A stretch of 64,000 nucleotides of DNA from Diphasiastrum complanatum (lineage: Eukaryota > Streptophyta > Lycopodiopsida > Lycopodiales > Lycopodiaceae): assembly GCA_029204225.1 (NCBI GenBank), contig CM055100.1:8014713-8078712 (forward strand), read 5' to 3'. The position numbers and the translations under genes were made by a program. The notes beneath the pieces are model-generated. The model was not told the DNA's origin. It did no database searches and saw only the letters and a program-made list of their open reading frames with translations. Shown here one piece after another: positions 22,401-30,336 of this stretch. How positions within the stretch are numbered: position 1 is the first letter of the stretch; each line of letters begins with the position of its first letter.

Positions 22401-23018
22401 AGTGTATGTAGGTTGAGCCAATCCATGCAAAAGCCATTGAATATCCATTGGAAAAAGGCTAAGAGGATTCTAAGATACATCTCGGGTACATTGGATTTTG
22501 GGATTCTATATAGAGGAGATGTGATTAACCTTCATGCATTTAGTGATTCAGATTTTGCAGGGGACAAGAGGGATAGGAAATCAACAAGTGCCTATTCAAC
22601 TTTCATAGGAGAAGGTGTGGTTTCATGGCTTTCAAAAAAGCAAGAAACTATATCTCTATCTTCAACCGAGGCCGAGTACAAAGCTTTGACAACCACTACA
22701 AAGGAGGTACTTTGGATCAAGAGATTATTGGTGGAACTAAAGATCATGGATTCAGAGGAGGCACCAATCATCTACAATGACAATATATCAGCCCAACACC
22801 TTGCATCTAACCCAATCTTCCATGCAAGATCTAAGCACATTGAGATATGCCATCACTTTGTGAGAGAAATGGTGCAAGCCAAGGAGATTGCTTTGGAGCA
22901 TGTTCCAAGCAATGAATGTGTAGCTGATCTACTTACTAAACCACTTCAAAAGACACCTTTTATGAAGTTCAGATCATCACTTGGAGTGATTAGTAAAGCA
23001 ATGATTGAACCAAGCTAG
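19443..23018 (+). CDS. Copia family C gag-pol polyprotein (1191 aa, N-truncated)
   Basis: Single open frame; the visible coding sequence begins upstream at about 19416 (HTFVLRVKE) without a native start. Order by residue: gag tail 1-115; CCHC knuckle CYYCSKMGHYASEC about 125; protease about 180; integrase with HHCC part (HKRLGH...CEAC about 315-360), Asp in HSDVH about 378, Asp in RSDNGGEF about 440, Glu in GVAERRNR about 477; reverse transcriptase about 715-960 with QMDVSNAFLNG and YVDD about 870; RNase H about 1030-1170 with SDSDFAG, STEAEYKA and DNISAQHL. Stop at 23016-23018, just before the purine-rich AGTGAGGAGGAG and the 3' LTR. The protease site reads DSSASSHM where relatives have DSGASSHM, a GGT-to-AGT change that should cripple it. 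Otherwise this is the best-preserved pol in the window. Confidence 0.95.
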   Translation: MNKELAFIGDPIKDEELVQLILNGLSFEFDNLVQGYAIMGKLPILEELQGTLMAEESRRSQMQERMDRLSIQGGDDQALFTKGKGKSKGKGSTFKKSTNLEDQEGPPKASPSTTKVKKDKSKVKCYYCSKMGHYASECFKRKQDQSQANMSKEEEEESSHEDSLMMSIFSSTSFKGEDPWWIDSSASSHMTSKREFFSSLLSYDGPIKSIYTANDEACKIEGVGSIPLCLGSSKKINIEGVLYIPTITKNLLSVGQMVDNGFNVDFASNECFIKKKGKIVSKGTRLGKLYKLDAFVDTNVVMLAEKSKISTFTLWHKRLGHVNSGSMEAMIKEEYALGLPRSIGKEDKVCEACALSKAHKKVFPNSITKSSHPLELIHSDVHIASTKSNGGSSMFLTFIDDYSRYCWVFLLSFKSQVFDTFVKFKLFVEKHHNHSIKILRSDNGGEFISNEFKAFCEEEGIKKETYCPYTPQQNGVAERRNRTLCECSKALRLDVCLPKSFWGESLVCANYLMNRVSCKAIEGKTPYEMLYGKKPNLNHLKVFGCICYVHVPLETRTKEDPSSTRGIMLGYASSSKGYKVYLPSLNKFVVSRDVIFDEHHMHMLEEGSSAPTIKKKMAEEQDLGFEEELMEEQTPNPPITPRRSSRAKVEPSRLTYQGKGQQVEGISSTSYALSSFEEPSNVEDALNSKEWYEAMLDEYDALIENETWLLVERPQRNVIGCKWVFKLKLNANGSVNKHKARLVAKGYAQERGIDYEETFAPVAKMVTIRLIIALASHFGWILCQMDVSNAFLNGFLEEDIYMEQPQGFIKHGMENKVCHLQRSIYGLKQASRSWNSRLHCYLISLSFVQSEYDPTLYIKFDDVGIVLLLIYVDDIIISGNSVDGIEKIKIDLSLEFKMVDLGCLHFILDIEVLRGSDFIFISQVNYAQSLLKKFKMEVCKSVDTPMEQDVKVPNEDDERSFMDITLFRKLIGSLMWITITRPDLSFSVCRLSQSMQKPLNIHWKKAKRILRYISGTLDFGILYRGDVINLHAFSDSDFAGDKRDRKSTSAYSTFIGEGVVSWLSKKQETISLSSTEAEYKALTTTTKEVLWIKRLLVELKIMDSEEAPIIYNDNISAQHLASNPIFHARSKHIEICHHFVREMVQAKEIALEHVPSNECVADLLTKPLQKTPFMKFRSSLGVISKAMIEPS

Positions 23019-23032
23019 ATAGTGAGGAGGAG

Positions 23033-23714
23033 TGTTAAAAATTCACAATTCTAGCTTGACTAGTTTTGGTCATATGACTTGTAAATAGTTAGATGGTCAT
23101 GATGTGGCTTGTCACACGTGCCAAATAGCATAGGATTCCATTCATAAGGATGTTCTCAAGTAGACCTAAGTGTTAGAACCTTTGGAATGAGTCCAAATTA
23201 TGCTTAGATACAAGGGAGAAAAAATAGGAGCTATTTTTGGTAATTTTTGCATTGTTGAGGGATCTCCAAGATTCCAACCCTAACTTGGTAGGGATGAAAG
23301 ATCCACCAAAATTAGCATTAGGGATAGGTTTAGGGCTACTCATACCTGCCCAAAACCGTGATGGATCATGTATATATAGGTGATGATATCTCACCAAAAT
23401 CAATCAAGCAATTTCATGTTTTTTCTCTCATAATGGTGCAATTGCTCTCTATGTTCATAATTGTTTGAGTACTTGTGATTACTAATGATTATAGGATTGA
23501 ATGTAGGTCTGGTGTACAAAACTCAGACTGTGGGAGGCCGTACTTTCACACGTGTGAAGCCTTCTTCAAGGATTTGGGCCATTTAGTGAGGTTCAAGCAT
23601 AGATTTTTGATGGATTTTGATGGTTCAACTTGTGCTAATCTTATGAAATCATAATCTATTGTTTCCCTCATCATTTCAAGTGTTTTAGGATCCTTATTTG
23701 CTGTAATTTTTACA
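23033..23714 (+). repeat. 3' LTR of family C (682 bp)
   Basis: TG...CA ends, TATATATA near 23371, and CCGTACTTT followed by CACACGTGTG at 23547-23556. Followed by the target duplication AGTTT. Confidence 0.94.
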
Positions 23715-23719
23715 AGTTT

Positions 23720-24200
23720 GAGTAGATTCAATTTGAATAAGTTGGGTACATTGAATCTAGACCCAAAATTGGTAGGGTTAGCATTTTTGGTGGAAAAGCC
23801 AAGTGGCCAAATAGGGTTGGACCTACTATAAAAGGATGTAACTCGTGGAGAGAGTCATCTTCTCTCTTCTCTATCTCATTTCATGCTTATACATGGTTCT
23901 CTTGGGTTCTACTATCCATTGGTGCATTATCTTGGTGATTGCTTGCAATTCTGTGTAGAATGGTCTATATTTGTTATTTTTGGATCCACACGTGTGAAAT
24001 ACAGTAGCTTGCTGGTTTTGTACGGACAGCAACAGTACATAATCATTTCATTCAAGTTTGATCAAGTTCTATTAGTGTTTGCATCTCAAATTGTGTGTAG
24101 ATGCTGATTTTTCTACATTGGTGAAATTGGTAGTGTATTCCTCTTTCTAACCAAAGATCATTCAAGTAGATTGAATCTTAAGGATCTAAAATCTTTCACA
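23720..24200 (+). repeat. 5' LTR of family B, second part
   Basis: Resumes the LTR broken at 19019 and matches 29072-29555. It has TATAAAAGG near 23829, CACACGTGTG at 23987-23996 and a GTACGG downstream. Ends ATCTTTCACA, followed by the primer site. Confidence 0.93.
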
Positions 24201-24217
24201 TGGTATCAGAGCTTGTG
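24201..24217 (+). other. Primer-binding site, family B
   Basis: TGGTATCAGAGCTTGTG directly after the LTR, complementary in form to the 3' end of plant initiator-Met tRNA. Confidence 0.92.
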
Positions 24218-24772
24218 TCTCAGGTTATGAAGGAGGAAATCAGATCTATCAATGATTTGGTGAAGATATCAAGTCTAGAGCATGCTAGAGAGGATTCTAC
24301 ACCAAAATCGGATTTTTTGCTTTTGTAGATTGGATCTTTTGTAGATCAAAACACTAAATAGGTCAATATACTTGTTCAATTCCATTTTTTGAATTCACAT
24401 GCTGGATTTGGCCAATTTTTGGATCATTGGTTCAGCCTGAGTGGTGGCTTATAGATTGCATATCAAATTTTCAGCATTTGCATGTAGATTTGGAATAGTC
24501 AATTTTTTGTGATTTTGTCAAAACCCTAATTTTGATTGGATCTCTAGATAGTGAGGTTTCTGGACTTTATTTGAGTGTGTTTCAATCTTAGGAAGTGGCA
24601 AAAGTCATTAGATTGAGGATAGATCATAGGTTGATCAAGATTCCATGATTCTATGTGTTGATTTGCTTGGATAAGTTCTAGAAGAGAATTTGTGAGATAG
24701 TTTCAAATCTTGGTGATTTCTTTTGAAAGCATTTGTTGTTGTTCAAAGGAGTGCTTTGTGCATTGAAGCAGG

Positions 24773-26191
24773 TTGAAAGAGAAGATCTACATAGCAACCT
24801 CAATTGGAGTCATGTTGGAAGCCAATGATAGGCTTACCTCAAGTAACTATTCATTATGGAAAGTGAGGATGGAGTCACTTCTTGAGATGAATGATGTTTT
24901 GGATATTGTCGTAGGTTTGGAGGAGAGACCAGAAACACAACAAGATCAATTGAGGTATGACAAGAGGGCCAAGAAGGCTCTACACATGATAAAGATGAAT
25001 GTTACCAATGAACTTCTCAAGGAAGTTGGTAAGTGCACATCATCTTTGGAAGCTTGGAATTCATTGAAGAAGCTTTATGAATCCAAGTCTACTTCTAGAG
25101 TGTTGACTCTAAGAAGGCAAATCTTTTCTTGTTTGTAGAAGAATGAAGAAAGTCCAAGTACTTTTGTTTTGAGAATGAAAGCATTGAATGATGAGTTAGC
25201 TTGCATAGATGAAAGCATTAAGGAAGGAGAACTTATTCAAGTGATTCTTAATGGCTTGTTGGATGCTCATGCTAACATTGTTCAAAGTATTGCTATTCAA
25301 AAGACTTTGCCAAGTTTGATGGATCTTCAAGAGATCTTGATCAATGAGGAATATAGGCTTCAAGCAAGAGGTGGATCTACATCGACACTTCAAGAGGATG
25401 CTATGTTCACAAAGGGCAAATTCAAGGGCAAAACCAAAAGCAAGTGGTCTAAAGGACAAGATCAAGTGGATGCTTCTTCAAGTGGCAAAAAGAAGGATAG
25501 ATCAAAGCTCAAGTGCTTCTATTGTGGCATCAAAGGACACTTTGCAAGTGAGTGCTACAAGAAGAAGAGAGATCAAGGAGACAAGCAAGGTAATCTTACT
25601 CTTGATGAGGATGGTTTGAATGTGCAAGATGCAAATGATGATGCTTTTGTGATGTCTTCATGTATGCTTGCTAATGATGGAGATCTAGATCCTTGGTGGA
25701 TTGATAGTGGAGCAAGTTCACACATGACCTTTCACAAAGAGTACTTCACTTCTTTGTTGGCATATGGAGATGACAATAGGGTGATCTACATGGCCAATGA
25801 TGGTGAGTGTACAATCAAAGGGATTGGCACAATTCCTATTTCTCTCTCTACAAATAGGAATGTTCATTTGGAGGATGTCTTGTTTATTCCATCTATTACC
25901 AAGAATTTGCTTAGTGTGAGTCAAATGCTAAGTAAGGGCCTCAAGGTGGAGTTTGATGGAGATGCTTGTTTGATCAAAAGGAAGGATGTCTTGATTGGAA
26001 AAGGTAAAAGGCAAGGGAAGTTGTTCAAACTTGATTCTTGTGTTATTGCTAACCAAGTTGGATGTGTTGCAAGGGAGCAAATTTCTATTCAAGAGGTTTC
26101 GCACAAAAGGATGGGACACCTCAACTTCAAGTCATTGGAGGTAATGAAAAAGGAAGAAGGTCATGATTGGTCTTCCAAGTTCCTTAAGTAA
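24773..26191 (+). pseudogene. Copia family B gag, zinc knuckle and protease (two frames)
   Basis: The first frame (24773-25138) has the copia gag N-terminus, LTSSNYSLWKVRMESLLE, then EAWNSLKKLYES, and ends in a TAG at 25136-25138. Coding sense resumes immediately (KNEESPSTFVLRMKALN). The second frame (25169-26191) gives gag tail, knuckle CFYCGIKGHFASEC, protease WWIDSGASSHMTF with an intact DSG, and the pre-integrase motif RMGHLNFKSLEVM. It ends at 26191 after a frameshift near 26160; integrase continues in another frame. One nonsense and one frameshift mean no full gag-pol can be made from this copy. Confidence 0.88.
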
Positions 26192-26981
26192 TGACAAGCA
26201 TGTTTGTGAGACTTGTGCTTTGTCTAAGTCACATAGACTACCTTATACTAGATCTATTTCTAGATCTACAAAGCCTTTTCAACTTGTACATTCGGATATT
26301 CATGGATTTACTACAATTAGCAATAGTGGAGCTAAGATGTATGTAACATTCATTGATAATTCTAGTAGATTTTGTTGGACCTATCTACTAAAGAGCAAGG
26401 ATGAAGTGTATGATGTCTTTGTCAAGTTCAAGAATGCAAGGGAGAACCAGTTCTCCACAAAGATCAAGTGCTTGAAAGGTGACAATGGTGGTGAGCACAT
26501 ATCTAACAAATTCAAGGCCTTTTGTGATGAGCATGGGATCAAGAGGGAGTGTACAACATCAAGGACCCCACAACAAAATGGAGTGGCTGAAAGGAAAAAT
26601 AGAACTTTATGTGAAAGTGCTAAAGCTATGAGGTTAAGTGCTAATCTTGACAAACCATTTTGGGATCAAGCTTTCTTGTGTGCCAATTTCTTGTGCAATA
26701 GGTGGCCGAGTGCTATTTTGGATGGAAGGACACTTTTTGAGATGCTATTCAAGAGGAGGCCGAGTGTTAACTTTCTAAGAACCTTTGGATGCACATGCTA
26801 TGTCAACATTACTCTTGATGATAGGATCAAGGAGGATCCATCTTCAAGAAGAGGTATTTTTGTTGGATATAGTGAGGTGAGTAAAGCCTACAAGGTTTAC
26901 ATTCCTTCTACTAACAAAGTGATTTTGGTAGAGATGTCATTTTTGATGAGGGAAACATTCCAAAGGTGTCTTCAAGCATGA
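26163..26981 (+). CDS. Copia family B integrase (272 aa frame)
   Basis: Contains the CETC end of the HHCC finger, HSDIHGF (first Asp), KGDNGGEH (second Asp) and NGVAERKNRT (catalytic Glu), followed by the GTCTC/FVGYSEVSKAYKVY stretch that ends integrase in copia elements. Compared with the copy at 1-1772, one base is missing near 26925 (GATTTTGG against GATTGTTGG), which throws the frame out at KVILVEM and ends it at 26979. The next frame picks up at 26966. Confidence 0.88.
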   Translation: MIGLPSSLSNDKHVCETCALSKSHRLPYTRSISRSTKPFQLVHSDIHGFTTISNSGAKMYVTFIDNSSRFCWTYLLKSKDEVYDVFVKFKNARENQFSTKIKCLKGDNGGEHISNKFKAFCDEHGIKRECTTSRTPQQNGVAERKNRTLCESAKAMRLSANLDKPFWDQAFLCANFLCNRWPSAILDGRTLFEMLFKRRPSVNFLRTFGCTCYVNITLDDRIKEDPSSRRGIFVGYSEVSKAYKVYIPSTNKVILVEMSFLMRETFQRCLQA

Positions 26982-28342
26982 TTGATGGTAAAGTAGATGG
27001 TTCTAACATTCTTGATGTTGATGAGAAGGATCCTGCTTTGGATGGTGGTGATGATGGACCTTCATCAAGTCAAAAGCCAAGGAGAACATCAAGAGAAAGA
27101 CAAGTACCTTCAAGGCTCACATATGATCAAAAGGGTAAGCAAGTAGTTTCTGGAAATTATGTTGCTTTCCTAACCTCTTTGGATGATCCTACAAGTGTAG
27201 ATCAAGCAAGGAAAGAAGAGGAGTGGATCGAAGCAATGGATCTTGAGTATCGATCTCTTATGAAGAGTGGAACATCTTTTGGAGGATCTTCTTGTGTACA
27301 TGGAGCTATGCAAGTGGATGGATGTTATCTTGCTGTAAAATCAAGTAATGGATATGGAAAACAAATTTTGTTCAATGACTTTGATGGCCAAGTTGAAGAT
27401 CAAGAGGTTGATCTCAAAGCGCTTCAACTAGTCAAAAGGGAAGTTGGCAATTTGGAGCTAGTCAAGAGCATCAAAGGAGAGGTAATTGGCAAAGGTGTTA
27501 TGGATCTATTTTTGCAGCATATTCAAGACTCAAGTAAGGTCAAAGGAGCAGCAAGGAAGTGTTGTTCAAGTTTACTTTACTTGTCCTATCTCATGTTTGA
27601 GCAATTTCATATGGATGTGTGCAAATTGTTAAGATATGGTAAAACTAGCTACATTGGTAAGCATTGTTTTGATGTTGGATTTGTACTAGAATTCTTGGCT
27701 GATTTTGCTGATGGAAATGAATCTATTGGAGGTTCATTATGTCACTCATCCATGGCTAAGTTCTCAATTGTTGAGCTACTTGGTGCCAATACTTGGAGAT
27801 TGTCAATTTTTGGTGAATTCATGGTCATTTTCTTGTGTCAAGTAGATCTTGAAGATGGACTAGTGCAAAGTACTTGGTTTATGGAGTCATGTGGTGCTGG
27901 ATTTGCATCATTTATGTACTCACCTATTCATGGATTTCCAAGGTTTGATGGTTTCTTGTGGCAAGATGAAGATGGAGGCTCATTCATGGAGTATCATGGT
28001 GGATACAAGGCAACAAAGGACAAAGGAGGAGGAGACATGCAAGCAAAAGTTGATCACTCACATTTATTGTTTGTTTGCTGTATTTTTCCAGAGAGTTCAG
28101 AGTTGGAAGCATGGTGGAATCATCTCACTTACATTCTATTTGATTCTTCATGTTCTAGTCACATTTTTACATGTAAAATTGATGTAAGAAATAGTGAAGC
28201 ACCCCAAGTGGACACTATTCTCTATATCAATTATGGTTGTTTCTATTTTGAGAATTACATGATCATTGAAAAAAGGTCTATTCTTAGGAAGAAGATCATT
28301 CTTATGATGGATCAAAGTTCTATTGGCAAAAAACTATGCTAG
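26966..28342 (+). CDS. Family B ORF: pol hinge fused to a non-retroviral segment in place of RT (458 aa)
   Basis: Residues 1 to about 105 are the normal copia hinge (PRRTSRERQVPSRLTYD..., EEEWIEAMDLEYRSLMKSGT), which in relatives runs straight into reverse transcriptase (GCKWVFK). Here, from about 27285, the text changes completely: VDGCYLAVKSSNGYGKQILF, DFDGQVEDQEVDLKALQLVK, LADFADGNESIGG and so on, with no RT motif and no YVDD. It stays open for about 350 residues to 28340. I do not recognise a domain; two or three hydrophobic stretches are present (near LLYLSYLMF and MVIFLCQVDL). The start of the segment recurs at 1-110 (minus) and its end at 41830-42030. It may be a captured host exon or non-coding filler that happens to be open. 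Confidence 0.7.
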   Translation: MSSSMIDGKVDGSNILDVDEKDPALDGGDDGPSSSQKPRRTSRERQVPSRLTYDQKGKQVVSGNYVAFLTSLDDPTSVDQARKEEEWIEAMDLEYRSLMKSGTSFGGSSCVHGAMQVDGCYLAVKSSNGYGKQILFNDFDGQVEDQEVDLKALQLVKREVGNLELVKSIKGEVIGKGVMDLFLQHIQDSSKVKGAARKCCSSLLYLSYLMFEQFHMDVCKLLRYGKTSYIGKHCFDVGFVLEFLADFADGNESIGGSLCHSSMAKFSIVELLGANTWRLSIFGEFMVIFLCQVDLEDGLVQSTWFMESCGAGFASFMYSPIHGFPRFDGFLWQDEDGGSFMEYHGGYKATKDKGGGDMQAKVDHSHLLFVCCIFPESSELEAWWNHLTYILFDSSCSSHIFTCKIDVRNSEAPQVDTILYINYGCFYFENYMIIEKRSILRKKIILMMDQSSIGKKLC

Positions 28343-28446
28343 GAGCATTGGAAGCTAGGAAAGCGAGTTTTGAGGTACATCATTGGAACTCAAGATTTTG
28401 GCATATTGTATGAGGGATATCATCTAATCTTTTTGGATTTTCAGAT

Positions 28447-28911
28447 TTGGACTATGCTGGAGATATAATGGATAGGAAATCCATGAGTTCTTATTGTATT
28501 CTCATAGGTGATGGAGCTATATCATGGATGTCAAAGAAACAAGCCACTATCTCATTGTCATCTAGTGAGGCCGAGTACAAAGCTCTTACACATTGCACAA
28601 AGGAGATGGTATGGATCAAGAGGATGATCAAGGATCTTCACTTGCTGGATTTTTCAGAGAGCCCAATCATCTTTTGTGACAATCAATCAGCCCAAAGAAT
28701 GGAATCCAATCCTATCTTTCATGCTAGGAGTAAGCATATTGAGATACAATATCATTTTGTGAGGGAGCGAGTCATTGCAAAGGAGGTGGAGCTTCAACAT
28801 GTCTCTTCAAGGGAATGTGTAGCTGATATCTTCACCAAAGCATTGGAAAAAGACTTGTTCATCAAGCATAGGACTTCACTTGGAGTATTATCAAAGTCTA
28901 TGCCTAGTTGA
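28447..28911 (+). CDS. Copia family B RNase H (154 aa frame)
   Basis: Open frame from DYAGDIMDRKSMSSYC through SSSEAEYKALTH, IFCDNQSAQRMESNP, HARSKHIEIQYHFVRE to the typical copia Pol C-terminus (ADIFTKALEKDLF). The Asp-Glu-Asp residues of RNase H (in DYAGD, SSEAEY and CDNQS) are visible. RNase H removes RNA from the cDNA hybrid. A broken upstream part (28345-28445: LRYIIGTQDFGILYEG) in another frame precedes it. It ends 9 bases before the 3' LTR, after a GAAGAGGGAG polypurine tract. Confidence 0.9.
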   Translation: MDYAGDIMDRKSMSSYCILIGDGAISWMSKKQATISLSSSEAEYKALTHCTKEMVWIKRMIKDLHLLDFSESPIIFCDNQSAQRMESNPIFHARSKHIEIQYHFVRERVIAKEVELQHVSSRECVADIFTKALEKDLFIKHRTSLGVLSKSMPS

Positions 28912-28919
28912 AGAGGGAG

Positions 28920-29555
28920 TGTGAAAGATTCAACTAGTTTCATCACATTTTGCAATATTTCCATATTTGGCATATTGAGGCCAAAACTTGTTTTAGACTT
29001 AGAGGTTGACTTTTCAAAGTTCATTTGAATAAACACTTTTTGAAAGTGTGGGAAAGATAGAATGAGAGTTTGAGTAGATTCAATTTGAATAAGTTGGGTA
29101 CATTGAATCTAGACCCAAAATTGGTAGGGTTAGCATTTTTGGTGGGAAAGCCAAGTGGCCAAATAGGGTTTGGACCTGCTATAAAAGGATGTAACTCGTG
29201 GAGAGAGTCATCTTCTCTCTTCTCTATCTCATTTCATGCTTATACATGGTTCTTTTGGGTTCTACTATCCATTGGTGCACTATCTTGGTGATTGCTTGCA
29301 ATTCTATGTGTAGAATGATCTATATTTGTTATTTTTGGATCCACACGTGTGAAATACAGTAGCTTGCTAGTTTTGTACGGAAAAAAATAGTACATGATCA
29401 TTTCATTCAAGTTTGATCAAGTTCTATTAGTGTTTGCATCTCAAATTGTGTGTAGATGCTGATTTTTCTACATTGGTGAAATTGGTAGTGTATTTCTCTT
29501 TCTAACCAAAGATCATTCAAGTAGATTGGATCTTAAGGATCTGAAATCTTTCACA
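28920..29555 (+). repeat. 3' LTR of family B (636 bp)
   Basis: TGTGAAAGATT...ATCTTTCACA. TATA box TATAAAAGG near 29180, CACACGTGTG at 29342-29351, followed by AAATT (target duplication). Confidence 0.94.
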
Positions 29556-30336
29556 AAATTCACACATGTGGAAATGCCATAATGTGTGAAATTGATCTCC
29601 TAAGCTTGGCTCATGCACTATAGATCACCTATTGATTGAAATCCAAGATCAATGACAAGATCTAAGGCAAAAAGGCCATTCTACATGCATTTGTTCATTA
29701 CCAAAAGGTGTTTCGCGCATGTGGAAGACTTCATGAAATAATCTAAGTCTCAACAAGCTCCTCTCCTCAGGAAGAGAGAGAAAATACCACTTTTGGGCTC
29801 ATCTAGAGAGAGAAGACAATACAAACAAAATTGGCAAATCTCCAAATTGACTCAAAAACTCATAGATCTCTCATACATTAATGAAGGGAATGAAAGTACA
29901 TATAGAAACTCGTGGAGATCCAAGCTTAATTCCTATTGGACCCCTTAACCATAGCCTCTTTAATCCTATTGGATGTGTGATGCAACATCCCTCACTTTTG
30001 ATTGGACCCTTCTACCAATTTTCTCACTTATGATTGGACCCTTTGACTTTTGCCACCACATAGGGTGCATCACTCATCAAACCTAAACTTGGAATTTTTT
30101 AACAACCTAACTAGATCGAGTTACATCACAATTGAATTTTGGTTTAATCATGACAAAACATGTGTACTTGACCATTTGACCTCTAAAGCCAAAATTGGCC
30201 CTATCACCTAGTGACACCAAGAAGCTTGACCATAAAACTTTGTGATACCGCTAAAGTCAACATCATAAACTATTTTTGACTTTTTCTACATGTGGAAACA
30301 TGCTCCACACATGTGATATTTTCTCACAAACTAGAA
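29556..30336 (-). repeat. LTR-like fragment related to family G
   Basis: On the minus strand it resembles the family G LTR (37300-38027): TGATCTCCTAAG near the end, CACACATGTGG, two GAGAGAGA stretches, and four ATTGG boxes (plus strand, about 29936, 29968, 30000 and 30034) spaced 32-34 bp. The family B element landed at its edge. Ends are not sharp. Confidence 0.6.

Larger units (their letters stand above)
19020..23714 (+). mobile_element. Young Ty1/copia element, family C, nested in the family B LTR
   Basis: Flanked by AGTTT at 19015-19019 and 23715-23719. The 3' LTR is 23033-23714 (TGTTAAAAATT...TTTTTACA). The 5' LTR is present only for its first 395 bases (19020-19414), which by eye are identical to the same part of the 3' LTR, so insertion is very recent. 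The rest of the 5' LTR, the primer site and the start of gag are deleted, joining LTR sequence directly to gag. The remaining gag-pol is one open frame of 1191 residues. Confidence 0.94.
18868..29555 (+). mobile_element. Ty1/copia element, family B, RT-less, with a nested insertion
   Basis: Flanked by AAATT at 18863-18867 and 29556-29560 (target duplication). The 5' LTR is in two parts, 18868-19019 and 23720-24200, split by the nested family C element. The 3' LTR is 28920-29555. Primer site TGGTATCAGAGCTTGTG at 24201. The inside carries gag, knuckle, protease, integrase and RNase H, but reverse transcriptase is replaced by an unrelated open segment (27285-28340). It therefore cannot make its own cDNA, yet its clean ends and duplication show that it moved, so an outside RT must have served it. 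Confidence 0.93.

Noticed and set aside
27891-28187. Alternative 98-residue frame inside the family B insert
   Set aside because: Overlaps the longer 458-residue frame and has no independent support.
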